DNA from: Mesorhizobium huakuii
GTDB lineage: Bacteria; Pseudomonadota; Alphaproteobacteria; Rhizobiales; Rhizobiaceae
Assembly (NCBI RefSeq): GCF_030160235.1
Contig: NZ_BSNY01000034.1
Coordinates: 186,001 to 250,000, forward strand
Reading direction: 5' to 3'
Length of the DNA stretch: 64,000 nt
Shown: one piece after another, positions 52,851-62,107 of the stretch
How the letters are laid out: each line of letters begins with the position of its first letter
How positions within the stretch are numbered: position 1 is the stretch's first letter
Position numbers and translations under genes: made by a program
The notes under the pieces: generated by a model
What the model was told of the DNA's origin: nothing
What the model saw: the letters and a program-made list of their open reading frames with translations, nothing else
Databases searched by the model: none

Positions 52851-52878
52851 ATAATACGTACGTACGTATTACTGTCAA
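52851..52878 (-). promoter_or_regulatory. TetR promoter with embedded palindromic operator, predicted leaderless
   Basis: On the minus strand TTGACA (52873-52878), a 16-bp spacer and TATTAT (52851-52856) place the start point at about 52844, the A of the TetR ATG. The perfect 20-bp palindrome at 52852-52871 (half-site TAATACGTAC) fills the spacer and -10 box. No Shine-Dalgarno sequence is present. Confidence 0.7.
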
Positions 52879-52971
52879 GCACATATTTTTGCCGTGTCCG
52901 ATGTTGGCAAGAGACGAATGGGGTGGCACTGCAAGAGCATCCTCGGCGGACCACCAGGTAAAGGAGCGAAC

Positions 52972-54045
52972 ATGGCTGCGGCGAAACAAGTGATCGTCAT
53001 CGGCGCCGGCATCATCGGCGCCTCGATCGCCTGGCATCTGACCAGGGCAGGCGCGCGGGTCACGGTCGTTTCCGAAAGCGGCCCAGGTGGCGTCGCGACA
53101 CCCAATTCCTTTGCCTGGATCAACGCCAGCTGGGGCAACCCAGAGATCTATTTCCGGCTGCGAACCCGCGCCATGGCCGAGTGGAGGCGACTGGCGAATG
53201 AACTGTCTGGGCTGCCGCTCGCCTGGTGCGGCGGCCTGTGCTGGGACCTGCCGGCCGACCGGGTCGAGGCCTACGCGGCCGAACACTCTTCATGGGGCTA
53301 CGGCATCGAACGCGTTGGCCGCGAGCGGGCGGCGCAAATCGAACCCAACCTCGCCGAGCCTCCTGAATTCGCCGTCTATGTCGCGGAGGAAGGCGTGGCC
53401 GAACCGGTTGCGACGGCCAGGGCCCTGCTGGCGGATGCCGAACGGCATGGCGCGCGGGTCGTTGCGAGCACGGTCTCGGCGCTGGTCCAGACCAATGGCA
53501 GGACGACCGGCGTGGACACATCGCATGGGCTGATTGCCGCCGACGAGGTGGTGATCGCGGCTGGCGTCGGCTCGCCCGACATTGCCGCGACGGCCGGCAT
53601 CAAGCTGCCGATCGAAACGCCCCCTGGCCTGATCGTCCATTCGCGGCCATACAAAAGGCTGCTCAACGGCCTGGTGCACGCCGAGAGGCTGCACATACGC
53701 CAGACAGCCGAGGGCCGCATCATCGCCGGCTCGGATTTCGCCGGCGGCGATCCCGGCGAGAACCCCGAAGCCACGGCACGCGACTTGTTCGCGGCCACGA
53801 AAGCGGCGTTGCGCGACGCCGAAGGGCTGGAACTCGATTTCCACACCATCGGCTACCGCCCCAATCCGATCGACGGTTTTCCGATCATCGGCCGAGCCGA
53901 GGGCATGGACGGGCTCTATGTCGCGGTGATGCATTCAGGTATCACGCTGGCGCCGGCCGTTGGCCTGTTTACGGCCAGGGAAATCCTCGATGGTGAGCGC
54001 GACCCGTTGCTGACGCCCTATGGGTTGTCGCGCTTCGCTCAATAG
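52972..54045 (+). CDS. FAD-dependent oxidoreductase (DAO family)
   Basis: The 357-aa flavoprotein has an N-terminal FAD-binding VIGAGIIGASIAWHLTRAG and a C-terminal PNPIDGFPIIGRAEGMDGLYVAVMHSGITLAP segment typical of glycine oxidase/D-amino-acid dehydrogenase relatives. It likely oxidises an amino acid or secondary amine. AAGGAG precedes ATG 52972. It is divergent from the TetR gene, with 127 bases between, and overlaps the convergent amidase gene by 7 bases. Whether it shares control with the dehalogenase is not clear. Confidence 0.85.
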   Translation: MAAAKQVIVIGAGIIGASIAWHLTRAGARVTVVSESGPGGVATPNSFAWINASWGNPEIYFRLRTRAMAEWRRLANELSGLPLAWCGGLCWDLPADRVEAYAAEHSSWGYGIERVGRERAAQIEPNLAEPPEFAVYVAEEGVAEPVATARALLADAERHGARVVASTVSALVQTNGRTTGVDTSHGLIAADEVVIAAGVGSPDIAATAGIKLPIETPPGLIVHSRPYKRLLNGLVHAERLHIRQTAEGRIIAGSDFAGGDPGENPEATARDLFAATKAALRDAEGLELDFHTIGYRPNPIDGFPIIGRAEGMDGLYVAVMHSGITLAPAVGLFTAREILDGERDPLLTPYGLSRFAQ

Positions 54046-55412
54046 CCCGGCGGGCGGCGAAAGCCGCCGGTGAGCGGCTCGATCGCCGCCGCGACACCAA
54101 GCAGCCGCGCCTCCGACCAGCGTTTGCCGACCAATTGCAGGCCGATCGGCAGGCCGTCGCGATCTTCTCCGCACGGCATCGAAAGTGCCGGATGGCCGCT
54201 GTAGTTGAAGACGGCGCCATAGGCCGGCAGCATCCAGTAGTTTTGGCCCTTGCCGTCAACCTTGATCGGCGTGCCCGGTTCGCAATGCGGAAAGGCCGTG
54301 GTCATCGCGACCGGGCAGAGCAGCGCATCCCAGTCGTCGAAGAACCGGTCCCAGGCGAGAATGGATCGGTCGCGGCGGGCGAGCGCTTCGAACCAGCGCG
54401 ATACCGGTGTCGGTCGCTCCGGCGGCTCCTGCTGCGCCGCCTCCATCATCATGCCGATCAGTGCCCCGCCTTGGGCGAGATCGTCGTGCAAGTCGAGCTT
54501 GGGCAGCTTCGCCTGCTCCACGATCGCCCCAGCCGTTTGCAGCTGCCTTGCGAGGTTCTCGACCGTGACGCCGATGTTGCCGGCCACCGGCAAGCCGGGG
54601 AAGGACGGCGCGCAGGCGATGCGCAATGTCTTCAGGTCGAGCCTCGGCGTGGTCTCGACCGGCACCGACGCCAGATCGGTGTCGCGTCCATCCGGCCCGG
54701 CTATGATTCGATAGATCAGCGACAGATCGTCCACGCCGCGCGCCAGCGGGCCAAGGCAGGACATCAGCCGCACGCTGCGCGCGGCATCGTCAGGATTTGG
54801 GAAGGCGCCGGCCAGCGAGACGCGGTGTTCGGTCGGCTTCAGGCCATAGACGCCGCAGAACGCGGCGGGCAGGCGGATCGAATCCTGCATGTCGGTGCCG
54901 ACGTCGAACGGCGTCATACCGGCCGCCACCGCCACAGCGGCGCCGCCGCTCGAGCCGCCCGCCGTGCGCTCAAGGTTCCAAGGATTGCTGGTGCGCCCGA
55001 ACAGCGGATTGTTCGACTGCCAGTCGGACAGCATAGTGGCGACATTGGTCTTGGCCATCAGCACACCGCCGGCTGCCTTCAGCCTGGCAACGACCGGGCT
55101 GTCGCGGCTCGCCACATAATCGGCGAAGGGCGGGAAGCCGACAGTGGTTTTCATGCCGGATGTCTCGTGCATGTCCTTCAGCGTGAAGGGAACGCCATGC
55201 AGCGGCCCGAGCGTGCCGCCGCGCGCGAGTGCCGCATCGGCCTTCCTGGCGCGTTCGTACGCGCCCTCCCTGTCGAGCGAGATGACTGCGTTGACGCCTC
55301 CATTGTGCCGGTCGATCTGCGCCAGATGGGCATCGAGCGCTTCGACGGCGGAGATTTTGCGACGGGCGATGGCTGCGGCGAGTTCGACTGTCGAGGAGAA
55401 GACAAGGTCCAT
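54039..55412 (-). CDS. Amidase-signature-family protein
   Basis: The 457-aa amidase has Lys79 (FTLKD), Ser154/155 in AGGSSGGAAV and nucleophile Ser178 in TDMQDSIRLPAAFCG, giving the Ser-cisSer-Lys triad. The residue before the nucleophile Ser is Asp rather than the more usual Gly (DSIR versus GSIR), which could change the oxyanion loop. The substrate amide is unknown. It is convergent with the DAO gene, with overlapping ends. Confidence 0.86.
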   Translation of the reverse strand: MDLVFSSTVELAAAIARRKISAVEALDAHLAQIDRHNGGVNAVISLDREGAYERARKADAALARGGTLGPLHGVPFTLKDMHETSGMKTTVGFPPFADYVASRDSPVVARLKAAGGVLMAKTNVATMLSDWQSNNPLFGRTSNPWNLERTAGGSSGGAAVAVAAGMTPFDVGTDMQDSIRLPAAFCGVYGLKPTEHRVSLAGAFPNPDDAARSVRLMSCLGPLARGVDDLSLIYRIIAGPDGRDTDLASVPVETTPRLDLKTLRIACAPSFPGLPVAGNIGVTVENLARQLQTAGAIVEQAKLPKLDLHDDLAQGGALIGMMMEAAQQEPPERPTPVSRWFEALARRDRSILAWDRFFDDWDALLCPVAMTTAFPHCEPGTPIKVDGKGQNYWMLPAYGAVFNYSGHPALSMPCGEDRDGLPIGLQLVGKRWSEARLLGVAAAIEPLTGGFRRPPGY

Positions 55413-55587
55413 GGCGAATGCTCCGGCTTGGCCGCGCTCGCTTGGAAAATGGCGGACAGCGACACGACTTCAAGCGGAGTTGAGCATTCGGAGCCTGGTG
55501 GTGCTTGATCGAAATTGCGCCGACCGTCTGTCGAGATCAGCGCTTTGCGCCCCTCCGTCCTGCGGCGTTTCCGACTTGGAGAAGGAT

Positions 55588-56388
55588 TTACCCGACTAGG
55601 GCCAGCTTCGCCGCCGTCGGCGCAAATGGCCGAATGCTGATCCCATCGCCAGTCATGGTGACGAAACTCGATGGCGGGATCGCCTGCCAATCTCCACCCT
55701 CGCGATCGAAAGGTTCGGAGACGATGCAGCGGCCGCCGCCTTTGCGCAAGGAGGAGGTGTAAAGCGTCGGCGCATGGGCGTCGGTGGCGTAGCGTACCGC
55801 ATGCAGGGCCTGCCCGTCCGAGAAGGCGGCGGTGAGTTTCAGTGCCGGTTCGAGACCGGCGCGGCGCGAGGCTTCGAGCACACGGGCAGTGGCGCGCGAG
55901 ACCGCGCCTTGCGGGTCGCCGGCCAACCCCTCGTCGATCATCAGCAGAAAGAACAGTTCGGAATCGGTGGTGCCTTCGCGCTGGTCGAAGACGGCGTCGG
56001 ACAGCGAATTCTCCAGCGCGCGGCGGATCTTCTCGAAGCCGCCGATCTGGCCATTGTGCATGAACGACCAGCGGCCGGAGATGAAGGGATGGCAGTTCAT
56101 GCGGCTGGTGGCGCCCCCGGTGGAGGCCCGCACATGGGCGAGGAACAGGCCGGATTTGATCTGCCGGCACAGGCTCTTCAGATTGGGATCGGACCAGGCC
56201 GGCAGGATGTCGCGGTAGAGGCCGGGCTCCGGCCGGTCGCCATACCAGGCAAGGCCGAAACCGTCGCCATTGGTCGGCGACTTGGCTTCCTGGGCGCAAT
56301 GGCTCTGAGCGATCAGCGAGTGGCAGGGAGCCGTCAGAATGTCTTCAAGAAAGACCGCTTCACCGAGATAGGCCGCCCACCGGCACAT
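55588..56388 (-). CDS. Class II glutamine amidotransferase (YafJ/EgtC-like)
   Basis: The 266-aa Ntn-type amidotransferase domain has the nucleophile Cys2 (MCRWAAYLG) exposed after Met removal, NGDGFGLAWYG, HVRASTGGATSRMNCHPF and MHNGQIGGF. It is a stand-alone glutaminase of the GATase_6/YafJ group. EgtC, which cleaves the gamma-glutamyl group in ergothioneine synthesis, belongs to the same group, but no other egt gene is near. The acceptor or substrate is unknown. It lies 15 bases downstream of the DUF6356 gene. Confidence 0.85.
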   Translation of the reverse strand: MCRWAAYLGEAVFLEDILTAPCHSLIAQSHCAQEAKSPTNGDGFGLAWYGDRPEPGLYRDILPAWSDPNLKSLCRQIKSGLFLAHVRASTGGATSRMNCHPFISGRWSFMHNGQIGGFEKIRRALENSLSDAVFDQREGTTDSELFFLLMIDEGLAGDPQGAVSRATARVLEASRRAGLEPALKLTAAFSDGQALHAVRYATDAHAPTLYTSSLRKGGGRCIVSEPFDREGGDWQAIPPSSFVTMTGDGISIRPFAPTAAKLALVG

Positions 56389-56403
56389 CGCTTCTGTCGT
56401 CCT

Positions 56404-56652
56404 CTAGGCGCGATCCGGAAGAGCCGCCGGCTCCTTGGTCGCGTGTGTGCCTCTGTTGTGCGTCCGTTCGTAAAGCTCGCGGACGATTCGGCTGGCGGTA
56501 GTCTCGAAGAGAAATGGCAAGAAAGCGTGAACGAGGGCGGCGCTGGCCGCCAGCAGCAGGCGCGAGGAGAACCAGGCGGCAAAGGCCATATGGCCGAAAT
56601 AGGTTTCGCCAACCTTAGCCGGATGAGAAGTGAATATCCTTGCAACCGACAT
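56404..56652 (-). CDS. DUF6356-type small protein
   Basis: The 82-aa protein has the pattern FTSHPAKVGETYFGHMAFAAWFSSRLLLAASAALVHAFLPFLFETTAS, matching small rhizobial proteins of the DUF6356 type with a hydrophobic central segment, so a membrane association is likely. The function is unknown. It is followed by the class II amidotransferase gene after 15 bases, and is divergent from the Lrp-type regulator. Confidence 0.65.
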   Translation of the reverse strand: MSVARIFTSHPAKVGETYFGHMAFAAWFSSRLLLAASAALVHAFLPFLFETTASRIVRELYERTHNRGTHATKEPAALPDRA

Positions 56653-56765
56653 TGAGGTCCCCTTCAGCGCTTGCTTGCCGATATGAGTATCCTGGCATGC
56701 TTCGCCGGTTCATCGGTCTCAAAATATCCTTGTGTTTTACCATTTCATGAGACAAGCATCCCAAC

Positions 56766-57236
56766 ATGGCGCTTGATATCGACGAAATAGACCGGAAACT
56801 GCTTACCGAATTGCAACGCGACGGCACGCTGTCGGTCGACCAGCTGTCGGAACGGGTGGCGTTGTCGCGCAATGCCTGCTGGCGCCGGGTCAAGCGGCTG
56901 GAGGAGGATGGCGTCATCACCGGGCGCGTGGCGCTGGTCGATGCCGACAAGCTCGGGCTTGGCCTTTCGGTGTTCATCCTGATCCGCACGTCCAATCATG
57001 ATCCCGACTGGTTGCAAAGGTTTCGGGCGGCGGTGACCGGCCTTCCCGAAATCACCGGCGTCTACCGCATGTCCGGCGATCTCGACTATGTCCTGCGTGC
57101 CCGGGTCGCCGACGTGAAGGCCTATGACCGGCTCTACCAGCGGCTGATCGCCAAGGTGGCACTGTCCGATGTGTCCGCCTCCTTCGTCATGGAGGAGATC
57201 AAGGAGACGACGGTTGTTCCAATGGAAGTGCGCTAA
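56766..57236 (+). CDS. Lrp/AsnC-family regulator
   Basis: The 156-aa protein has an N-terminal HTH (IDRKLLTELQRDGTLSVDQLSERVALSRNACWRRVKRLEEDG) and a C-terminal RAM domain (GVYRMSGDLDYVLRARVADVKAYDRLY). Such regulators respond to amino acids. The effector is not identifiable. ATG 56766 is used. It is divergent from the DUF6356-amidotransferase pair. Confidence 0.9.
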   Translation: MALDIDEIDRKLLTELQRDGTLSVDQLSERVALSRNACWRRVKRLEEDGVITGRVALVDADKLGLGLSVFILIRTSNHDPDWLQRFRAAVTGLPEITGVYRMSGDLDYVLRARVADVKAYDRLYQRLIAKVALSDVSASFVMEEIKETTVVPMEVR

Positions 57237-57332
57237 GGCGTGCTCAGGTCATAGTGATGCCTGAAAGAAAGCCGTTGATAGCGGCGCGCGCGAATTGACC
57301 GAATCGGCAATCGCGCCGATAGGATCGATTTT

Positions 57333-57818
57333 ATGCGCGCAGCCTTCCAAAACTCCTCCGTCATCGGTCCGACCGTCGGCTTCGTCAGATTGCCGCATGC
57401 TGAAGGACTTCCCCTCCCCGCCTACGAAAGCGCCGGCGCTGCAGGCATGGATCTTCGCGCGGCGGTGCCCGACGACCGGCCGCTGCTGATCCTGCCTGGG
57501 AAACGCGCCTTGGTGCCGACCGGGCTGATCCTGGAAATACCCGAAGGCATGGAAGGCCAGGTGCGGCCGCGCTCGGGCCTTGCCTTCAAGCATGGCCTCA
57601 CCGTCCTCAATTCGCCCGGCACGGTCGACAGCGACTATCGCGGCGAGGTGAAGGTGCTGCTGGTCAATCTCGGCGACGAGGATTTTGCCGTGACGCGCGG
57701 CATGCGCATCGCCCAGATCGTTTTCGCCGCTGTGACGCAAGTGGCTGTCGAAGAGCGTTCGCTGGCCGGTGGCACGGCGCGTGGTTCGGGCGGGTTCGGA
57801 TCGACCGGCACCGCCTGA
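57333..57818 (+). CDS. dut: dUTP diphosphatase
   Basis: The 161-aa trimeric dUTPase has all five motifs: [40 protein letters not shown] and the C-terminal [10 protein letters not shown]. It hydrolyses dUTP to dUMP, keeping uracil out of DNA and supplying thymidylate synthesis. ATG 57333 follows TAGGATC. Its stop codon overlaps the next gene by one base (TGATG), so the HAD phosphatase is coupled to it. Confidence 0.95.
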   Translation: MRAAFQNSSVIGPTVGFVRLPHAEGLPLPAYESAGAAGMDLRAAVPDDRPLLILPGKRALVPTGLILEIPEGMEGQVRPRSGLAFKHGLTVLNSPGTVDSDYRGEVKVLLVNLGDEDFAVTRGMRIAQIVFAAVTQVAVEERSLAGGTARGSGGFGSTGTA

Positions 57819-58477
57819 TGCGAGTACCTAAACTCGTTATCTTCGACTGCGACGGGATCCTCGTCGACACCGAAAATCTCGCCAATCGACGCCTTGCCGA
57901 ATGGCTGAGCGCGGCCGGCTATCCGACGAACTTCGAATATTGCCGCAAGAATTTCTCCGGCCGCAGCATGGCCTCGGTGCAGAAGGAGATCGAGGAGACA
58001 ACAGAGGTCAGGCTCGGCGTCGATTTCGTCGATCGCTGGAATGCCGGCCTGCCCGACCTGTTTTCCCATGGCGTCGAGGCGATCCCCTATGTCCGGGAGT
58101 TCATCGAGGCGGTCCGCGCGGCCGGCATTCCCTATTGCGTCGCCACTTCGGCACGGGTGTCGAAGATGCACATCACGCTTGGCCAGACCGGGCTGTTGCC
58201 GCTGTTCGAACATGCGATGTTTTCCTCGACCATGGTCGGGCGCGGCAAGCCATTCCCGGACCTGTTCCTGCATGCGGCCAAGACAATGGGCTTCGCGCCC
58301 GCCGATTGCATCGTCATCGAGGACAGCGTCGCCGGCACGCAGGCCGGCATCGCCGCCGGCATGCGGGTGTTTTCCTATCATGGCGATCCCTATTCCGACC
58401 GCGATGGTCTGATCGAGGCAGGCGGCATCCTGTTCGACGACATGCGCGAACTGGCCGGGCTTGTGCCGATCCACTGA
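57818..58477 (+). CDS. HAD-superfamily phosphatase
   Basis: The 219-aa protein is of HAD subfamily IA. It has motif I FDCDGILVDTE, motif II ATSARVSKMH, Lys in GRGKPFPDLFLHAAKTMG and motif III VIEDSVAGTQAG. It resembles small sugar-phosphate or nucleotide phosphatases such as YieH and GppA-like beta-phosphoglucomutase relatives. Coupling to dut suggests, without proof, a nucleotide-related role. Confidence 0.88.
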   Translation: MRVPKLVIFDCDGILVDTENLANRRLAEWLSAAGYPTNFEYCRKNFSGRSMASVQKEIEETTEVRLGVDFVDRWNAGLPDLFSHGVEAIPYVREFIEAVRAAGIPYCVATSARVSKMHITLGQTGLLPLFEHAMFSSTMVGRGKPFPDLFLHAAKTMGFAPADCIVIEDSVAGTQAGIAAGMRVFSYHGDPYSDRDGLIEAGGILFDDMRELAGLVPIH

Positions 58478-58513
58478 TCCGGTTCCAGCACGGCTGCGCG
58501 GTGCTGGAACCCG

Positions 58514-58621
58514 TGCTAGAGCGTTTCACCGTTTCATGGAAACGGCGAACCGCTCTAACTCTTTGTTTTGACGCAATTCCAGACGGAAAACCGCTCACAC
58601 TTTTCCTGGAACTGCTCTAGC
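58514..58621. repeat. MITE-like element, copy 2
   Basis: The 108-bp element begins GCTAGAGCGTTTC and ends GGAACTGCTCTAGC, so its terminal inverted repeats are about 13 bp with few mismatches. Its interior, CTCTTTGTTTTGACGCAATTCC followed by GACGGAAAACCGCTCACAC, matches the copies at 28543 and 41570. No coding capacity is visible. It ends 28 bases upstream of the secreted-protein gene. Confidence 0.82.
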
Positions 58622-58649
58622 GTGAGCGGCCTGATCTTGGGGGGCGCTC

Positions 58650-59504
58650 ATGCCAACGAATTCTTTTCGCTTCATCCTCGCCGTGATGCTGCTGCCGTTC
58701 TTGTGGACCGCGGCCGGCGCGCAAGCCGTCAGCTTTCCGGACCTGGGCAGCCCGCTGCCTGGCCGCGGCGATGTCGCCTATCTCGACCTGGCCAAATTGA
58801 TCATCCCGAGCCTCGCCGCGGACGGGAACGGTTTCTACAAGGGCGGGCCGCCGATCGAAATGCGCCACATCGAGGGGCCGGATAGCGGTGGCTCGCCGCC
58901 CGAGACGACAAGCCTGCCCAATGCCGCCGTGCTTCCCATCAAGGCCGGCGGCAAGGACCGGCTGGCCATTCTATTCGACCTTGGCGATTCTCCCGACAGC
59001 GCCGAGGGCTATGCGGTGCTGGCGCTCTACGACGTCACGGCCAGGCCGAAACTGCTCGATGCGGCCAATGTCGCGGTCGACCGCAGCACCTATTTCCGCG
59101 AACCGAACAAGCTTCCGATCGGCGCCGGCGACGACATGCTCATCACCATGAGCACGCATTTCAATTCGAGCCAGGGCTATGTGATCACGCCGCTGATCAT
59201 GGTTAGCGACGACAAATTCGAGCTGATCGACATGATCTACACGTTCGACGAAAGGCTCTGCGCCTACAGCCGCAAGCAGGACATGGCTTTCGAGACCATC
59301 GCCGACGGCCAGCCCTATGCGGCGATCAAGGTGACGGTGACCGACAGCACCGTGCCGAGCGATGAAAGCTGCGATGACGCGCCGCCCGATGCGGCGTCAC
59401 ACGACATTTCCGTCACCTATCATTGGGACAAGAAGACATCGCGCTACCTCAAGGATTCCGACGCATTCGAGAAATTGGCAGCAGAGAACGAGAAACGCTT
59501 CTGA
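58650..59504 (+). CDS. Secreted or periplasmic protein of unknown function
   Basis: I do not recognise the 284-aa product. It has a clear signal peptide (positively charged start, hydrophobic FILAVMLLPFLWTAAGA, likely cleavage after AQA). The mature protein is acidic and has two cysteines (RLCAYSRKQ and ESCDDAPP), which could form a disulfide. ATG 58650 follows TTGGGGGG. It stands alone between a repeat and the PEP mutase-like gene. No enzymatic motif is visible. Confidence 0.7.
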   Translation: MPTNSFRFILAVMLLPFLWTAAGAQAVSFPDLGSPLPGRGDVAYLDLAKLIIPSLAADGNGFYKGGPPIEMRHIEGPDSGGSPPETTSLPNAAVLPIKAGGKDRLAILFDLGDSPDSAEGYAVLALYDVTARPKLLDAANVAVDRSTYFREPNKLPIGAGDDMLITMSTHFNSSQGYVITPLIMVSDDKFELIDMIYTFDERLCAYSRKQDMAFETIADGQPYAAIKVTVTDSTVPSDESCDDAPPDAASHDISVTYHWDKKTSRYLKDSDAFEKLAAENEKRF

Positions 59505-59580
59505 ACCAAGCGCATTTATTTGCCCGGCCGAAGGCGGCGCGATAGCATCCGCCCCCAAACACTTGTGATGGGGAGCATTC

Positions 59581-60384
59581 ATGGACAAGGGCAAGATCTT
59601 TCGCGACCTGCATGCCTCGACCTTCGTCATGCCCAATCCCTGGGATCCGGGCACGACCAAGCTGCTCGGATCCTTCGGCTTCAAGGCGCTGGCGACGACC
59701 AGCGCCGGCTTTGCCTTTTCGCGCGGCCTGCCGGACGGCGCGGTGACCTTCGAGCAGATGATCCATCATTGCCGCGAGGTGACGGCGGCGACCGACCTGC
59801 CGGTCTCGGCCGATCTCGAGAAAGGCAAGGGCGACAGCGCCGAGCGGGCCGCCGAAACCATTTTCGCGGCGGAAGCGGCCGGCCTTGCCGGCTGCTCTAT
59901 CGAGGACCACACCGGCGATCCCGACAGGCCGATCTATGATTTCTCCCACGCGGTCGAGCGCGTCGCCGCGGCGGTGGAGGCGGCGCGAGCCTTGAAACGC
60001 GATTTCGTCTTCACGGCGCGGGCCGAGAATTTTCTGTGGGGCAAGTCCGATCTCGACGACACCATCAAGCGGCTGCAGGCCTTCGAGAAGGCCGGCGCCG
60101 ACGTGCTCTATGCGCCTGGGATCGGCGATGTCGAGATGGTGCGCACCTTGTGTTCGGCGGTCAGCAAGCCGGTCAACGTCATGGCGAAACCCGGCTTCAC
60201 CATCGCCGATCTCTCAATGGCAGGAGTGAAGCGCATTTCGCTCGGGCCGTGGCTGACCAATTTCGCCTATGGCATGCTGGAGACGGCGACGCGCGAAATC
60301 CAGCAGGACGGCACGTTCGGCTTCACCCGCGCCGCCATGCCGTTCGGCAAATTGCAGGCGCTGTTCGGCAAGTCCCCGGATTAA
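59581..60384 (+). CDS. Isocitrate lyase/PEP mutase-family protein
   Basis: The 267-aa TIM-barrel protein is of the ICL/PEPM superfamily (MPNPWDPGTTKLLGSFGFKALATTSAG, SADLEKGKGD, CSIEDHTGD, ARAENFLWGK). It lacks the KKCGH-type Cys motif of true isocitrate and methylisocitrate lyases and is closer to oxaloacetate decarboxylase/phosphonomutase-like members. The reaction is probably a C-C or P-C bond cleavage of an alpha-keto acid derivative; the substrate is unknown. A good ribosome-binding site (GATGGGGAG) precedes ATG 59581. Confidence 0.85.
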   Translation: MDKGKIFRDLHASTFVMPNPWDPGTTKLLGSFGFKALATTSAGFAFSRGLPDGAVTFEQMIHHCREVTAATDLPVSADLEKGKGDSAERAAETIFAAEAAGLAGCSIEDHTGDPDRPIYDFSHAVERVAAAVEAARALKRDFVFTARAENFLWGKSDLDDTIKRLQAFEKAGADVLYAPGIGDVEMVRTLCSAVSKPVNVMAKPGFTIADLSMAGVKRISLGPWLTNFAYGMLETATREIQQDGTFGFTRAAMPFGKLQALFGKSPD

Positions 60385-60411
60385 ACGGCCGCCGCCGCAT
60401 GGCGACCGCGG

Positions 60412-61110
60412 TCACCGGCGGCTTTCGCGGGCCGAGATTGCCTTGTGCAGATGCACCATCATGGCGGCGGCGAAGAGCGGCGTCAGCAGATTGAGCAGGG
60501 GCACGGCAAGGAAGGCCGCAATGACCAGGCCGGCGAGGAACACCGTGCCGGCATACTGCCGGCGCAAGGCCCTGGCTTCGTCCTCGGGGCGAAAGCGCAT
60601 CGCGGCGAATTCGAAGAATTCGCGACCGAGCAGATAGCCGTTGACGACGAAGAAGGCGGCGATGTTGACGCCCGGCACCAGCAGGAGCATGAGCGCCACG
60701 ATGTTGCCGAGGATGACGACGCCGAGGAATTTTATCGCCAGCACCAGCGAGCGCAATGCCGGCATGGCGCGCCCGACCGGGTCGCGGGGATAGTCGGTGC
60801 GTTCGACCACTTCGGCGACATCGTCGAGGAACAGGCCGGCGATCACCGCCGTGACCGGCGCGACGAGCAGCGCCATGCCGAAGGCAAGCACTATCGCCGC
60901 GATGATGCCGCCCAGCCAGCCGGCCCAGGACGGTATGCCCGGCAGCAAGGTCTGGAGCCATGGCAAGGCCAGCCATTCGACAAGGCTGGTCAGGCCGAAC
61001 CACAAGGCGACCAGCGCCAGCACGGTCAAGCCCAGCGTCTTGATGAACACGGCGCGAAACGGCGGCGAGAGCAGCTCAAGGGCCGCAATGCGGGCAGCGT
61101 CGAAAATCAC
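60412..61110 (-). CDS. CysZ/EI24-family membrane protein
   Basis: The 232-aa inner-membrane protein is of the EI24/CysZ family. It has three or four long hydrophobic segments (for example TVLALVALWFGLTSLVEW, GGIIAAIVLAFGMALLVAPVTAVIAGLF, and FLGVVILGNIVALMLLLVPGVN) and the FVVNGYLLGREFFEFAAMR segment. CysZ imports sulfate in some bacteria, but many rhizobial homologues have an unknown role. No cys genes are near, so I leave the function open. Confidence 0.8.
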   Translation of the reverse strand: MIFDAARIAALELLSPPFRAVFIKTLGLTVLALVALWFGLTSLVEWLALPWLQTLLPGIPSWAGWLGGIIAAIVLAFGMALLVAPVTAVIAGLFLDDVAEVVERTDYPRDPVGRAMPALRSLVLAIKFLGVVILGNIVALMLLLVPGVNIAAFFVVNGYLLGREFFEFAAMRFRPEDEARALRRQYAGTVFLAGLVIAAFLAVPLLNLLTPLFAAAMMVHLHKAISARESRR

Positions 61111-61204
61111 CGTGCTTCAACCCCCAAGTCAGCGGACACCGCCGACAGGCGGGACGCTCACGAGATAGGCAGCGCGGGTCGCGAACACAAGTAAATCGGG
61201 GCGT

Positions 61205-62107
61205 CTAACGGGCGAACGCCGGCTTGCGGACCGGGATGGTCATGGCCGCGACGCCGGCCACGACAAAGGCCATGCCCAGCCATGCCGTCGGTCCCAGGCT
61301 TTCACCGAGGAAAACAGCGCCGATGCCGACACCGATCGGTACGCGCAGATAGGCCTGCGACGTCGTACCGACCGAACCCAGCGTGTGGATGAGGCGGAAA
61401 TAGATGATGAAGGCGAGCGCCGTCGAGAACACCGACAGGCCGAGTAGGGCCAGGATCGACGCCGTCGATGGCGTGAGCGTCCAGGGCTGGTCGACCACGA
61501 GGCTGAGCGGCACCAGCATGACCGCGCCACACAGCATCGAACCCGCCGCCGGCAGCATCGGATCGAGACCCTTGAAGCCACGGCCGAAAATGGCGGCGCC
61601 GGCATAGCAGATCGTTGCCGCGACGATGGCGACCTGCGCCCACAATTCGTGACCGATGCCACCCAGTGCCTCGGTGCCGACGATGAGGCAGATGCCGGCT
61701 ATGCCGGCGCCGACACCGATGAGCTTGCGCACCGTGACCGGTTCATGGCGGGTGATCAGCGCGGTGAGCAGGAAGGTGAAGATCGGCGAGGTCGCGTTGA
61801 GGATGGTGGCGAGACCGGCGTCGACCGAGCGCTCGGCGGCGGCGATCAGCGTGAACGGTATGACGCTGTTGAGGCAGGCCTGGAAAGCGAAGCGGCGCCA
61901 GGTGGCTGCGTCACGCGGCACGGCAAGTCCGCGCCAGCGGATGATGGCGAACAGGATGCCGCCGGCGATCAAGGTGCGGGCGGCGATGAAGGTGACCGGC
62001 GGGATGGTCTCGACGCCGATCTTGATGAAGGTATAGGAGGCGCCCCACAGCACCGCCAGCACGCCGAGCAATGCCAGGTCGGTTGTCGTGTCGTTCTTTG
62101 TAGGCAT
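61205..62107 (-). CDS. EamA/DMT-family transporter
   Basis: The 300-aa ten-helix DMT transporter has two EamA repeats (LALLGVLAVLWGASYTFIKIGVETI at the start; LWAQVAIVAATICYAGAAIFGRGF for the second half). It exports or imports small metabolites of unknown identity. ATG 62107 is the start that gives the family-typical short N-terminus; the frame is open further upstream but without family similarity. It is divergent from the adenosine kinase-like gene. Confidence 0.86.
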   Translation of the reverse strand: MPTKNDTTTDLALLGVLAVLWGASYTFIKIGVETIPPVTFIAARTLIAGGILFAIIRWRGLAVPRDAATWRRFAFQACLNSVIPFTLIAAAERSVDAGLATILNATSPIFTFLLTALITRHEPVTVRKLIGVGAGIAGICLIVGTEALGGIGHELWAQVAIVAATICYAGAAIFGRGFKGLDPMLPAAGSMLCGAVMLVPLSLVVDQPWTLTPSTASILALLGLSVFSTALAFIIYFRLIHTLGSVGTTSQAYLRVPIGVGIGAVFLGESLGPTAWLGMAFVVAGVAAMTIPVRKPAFAR

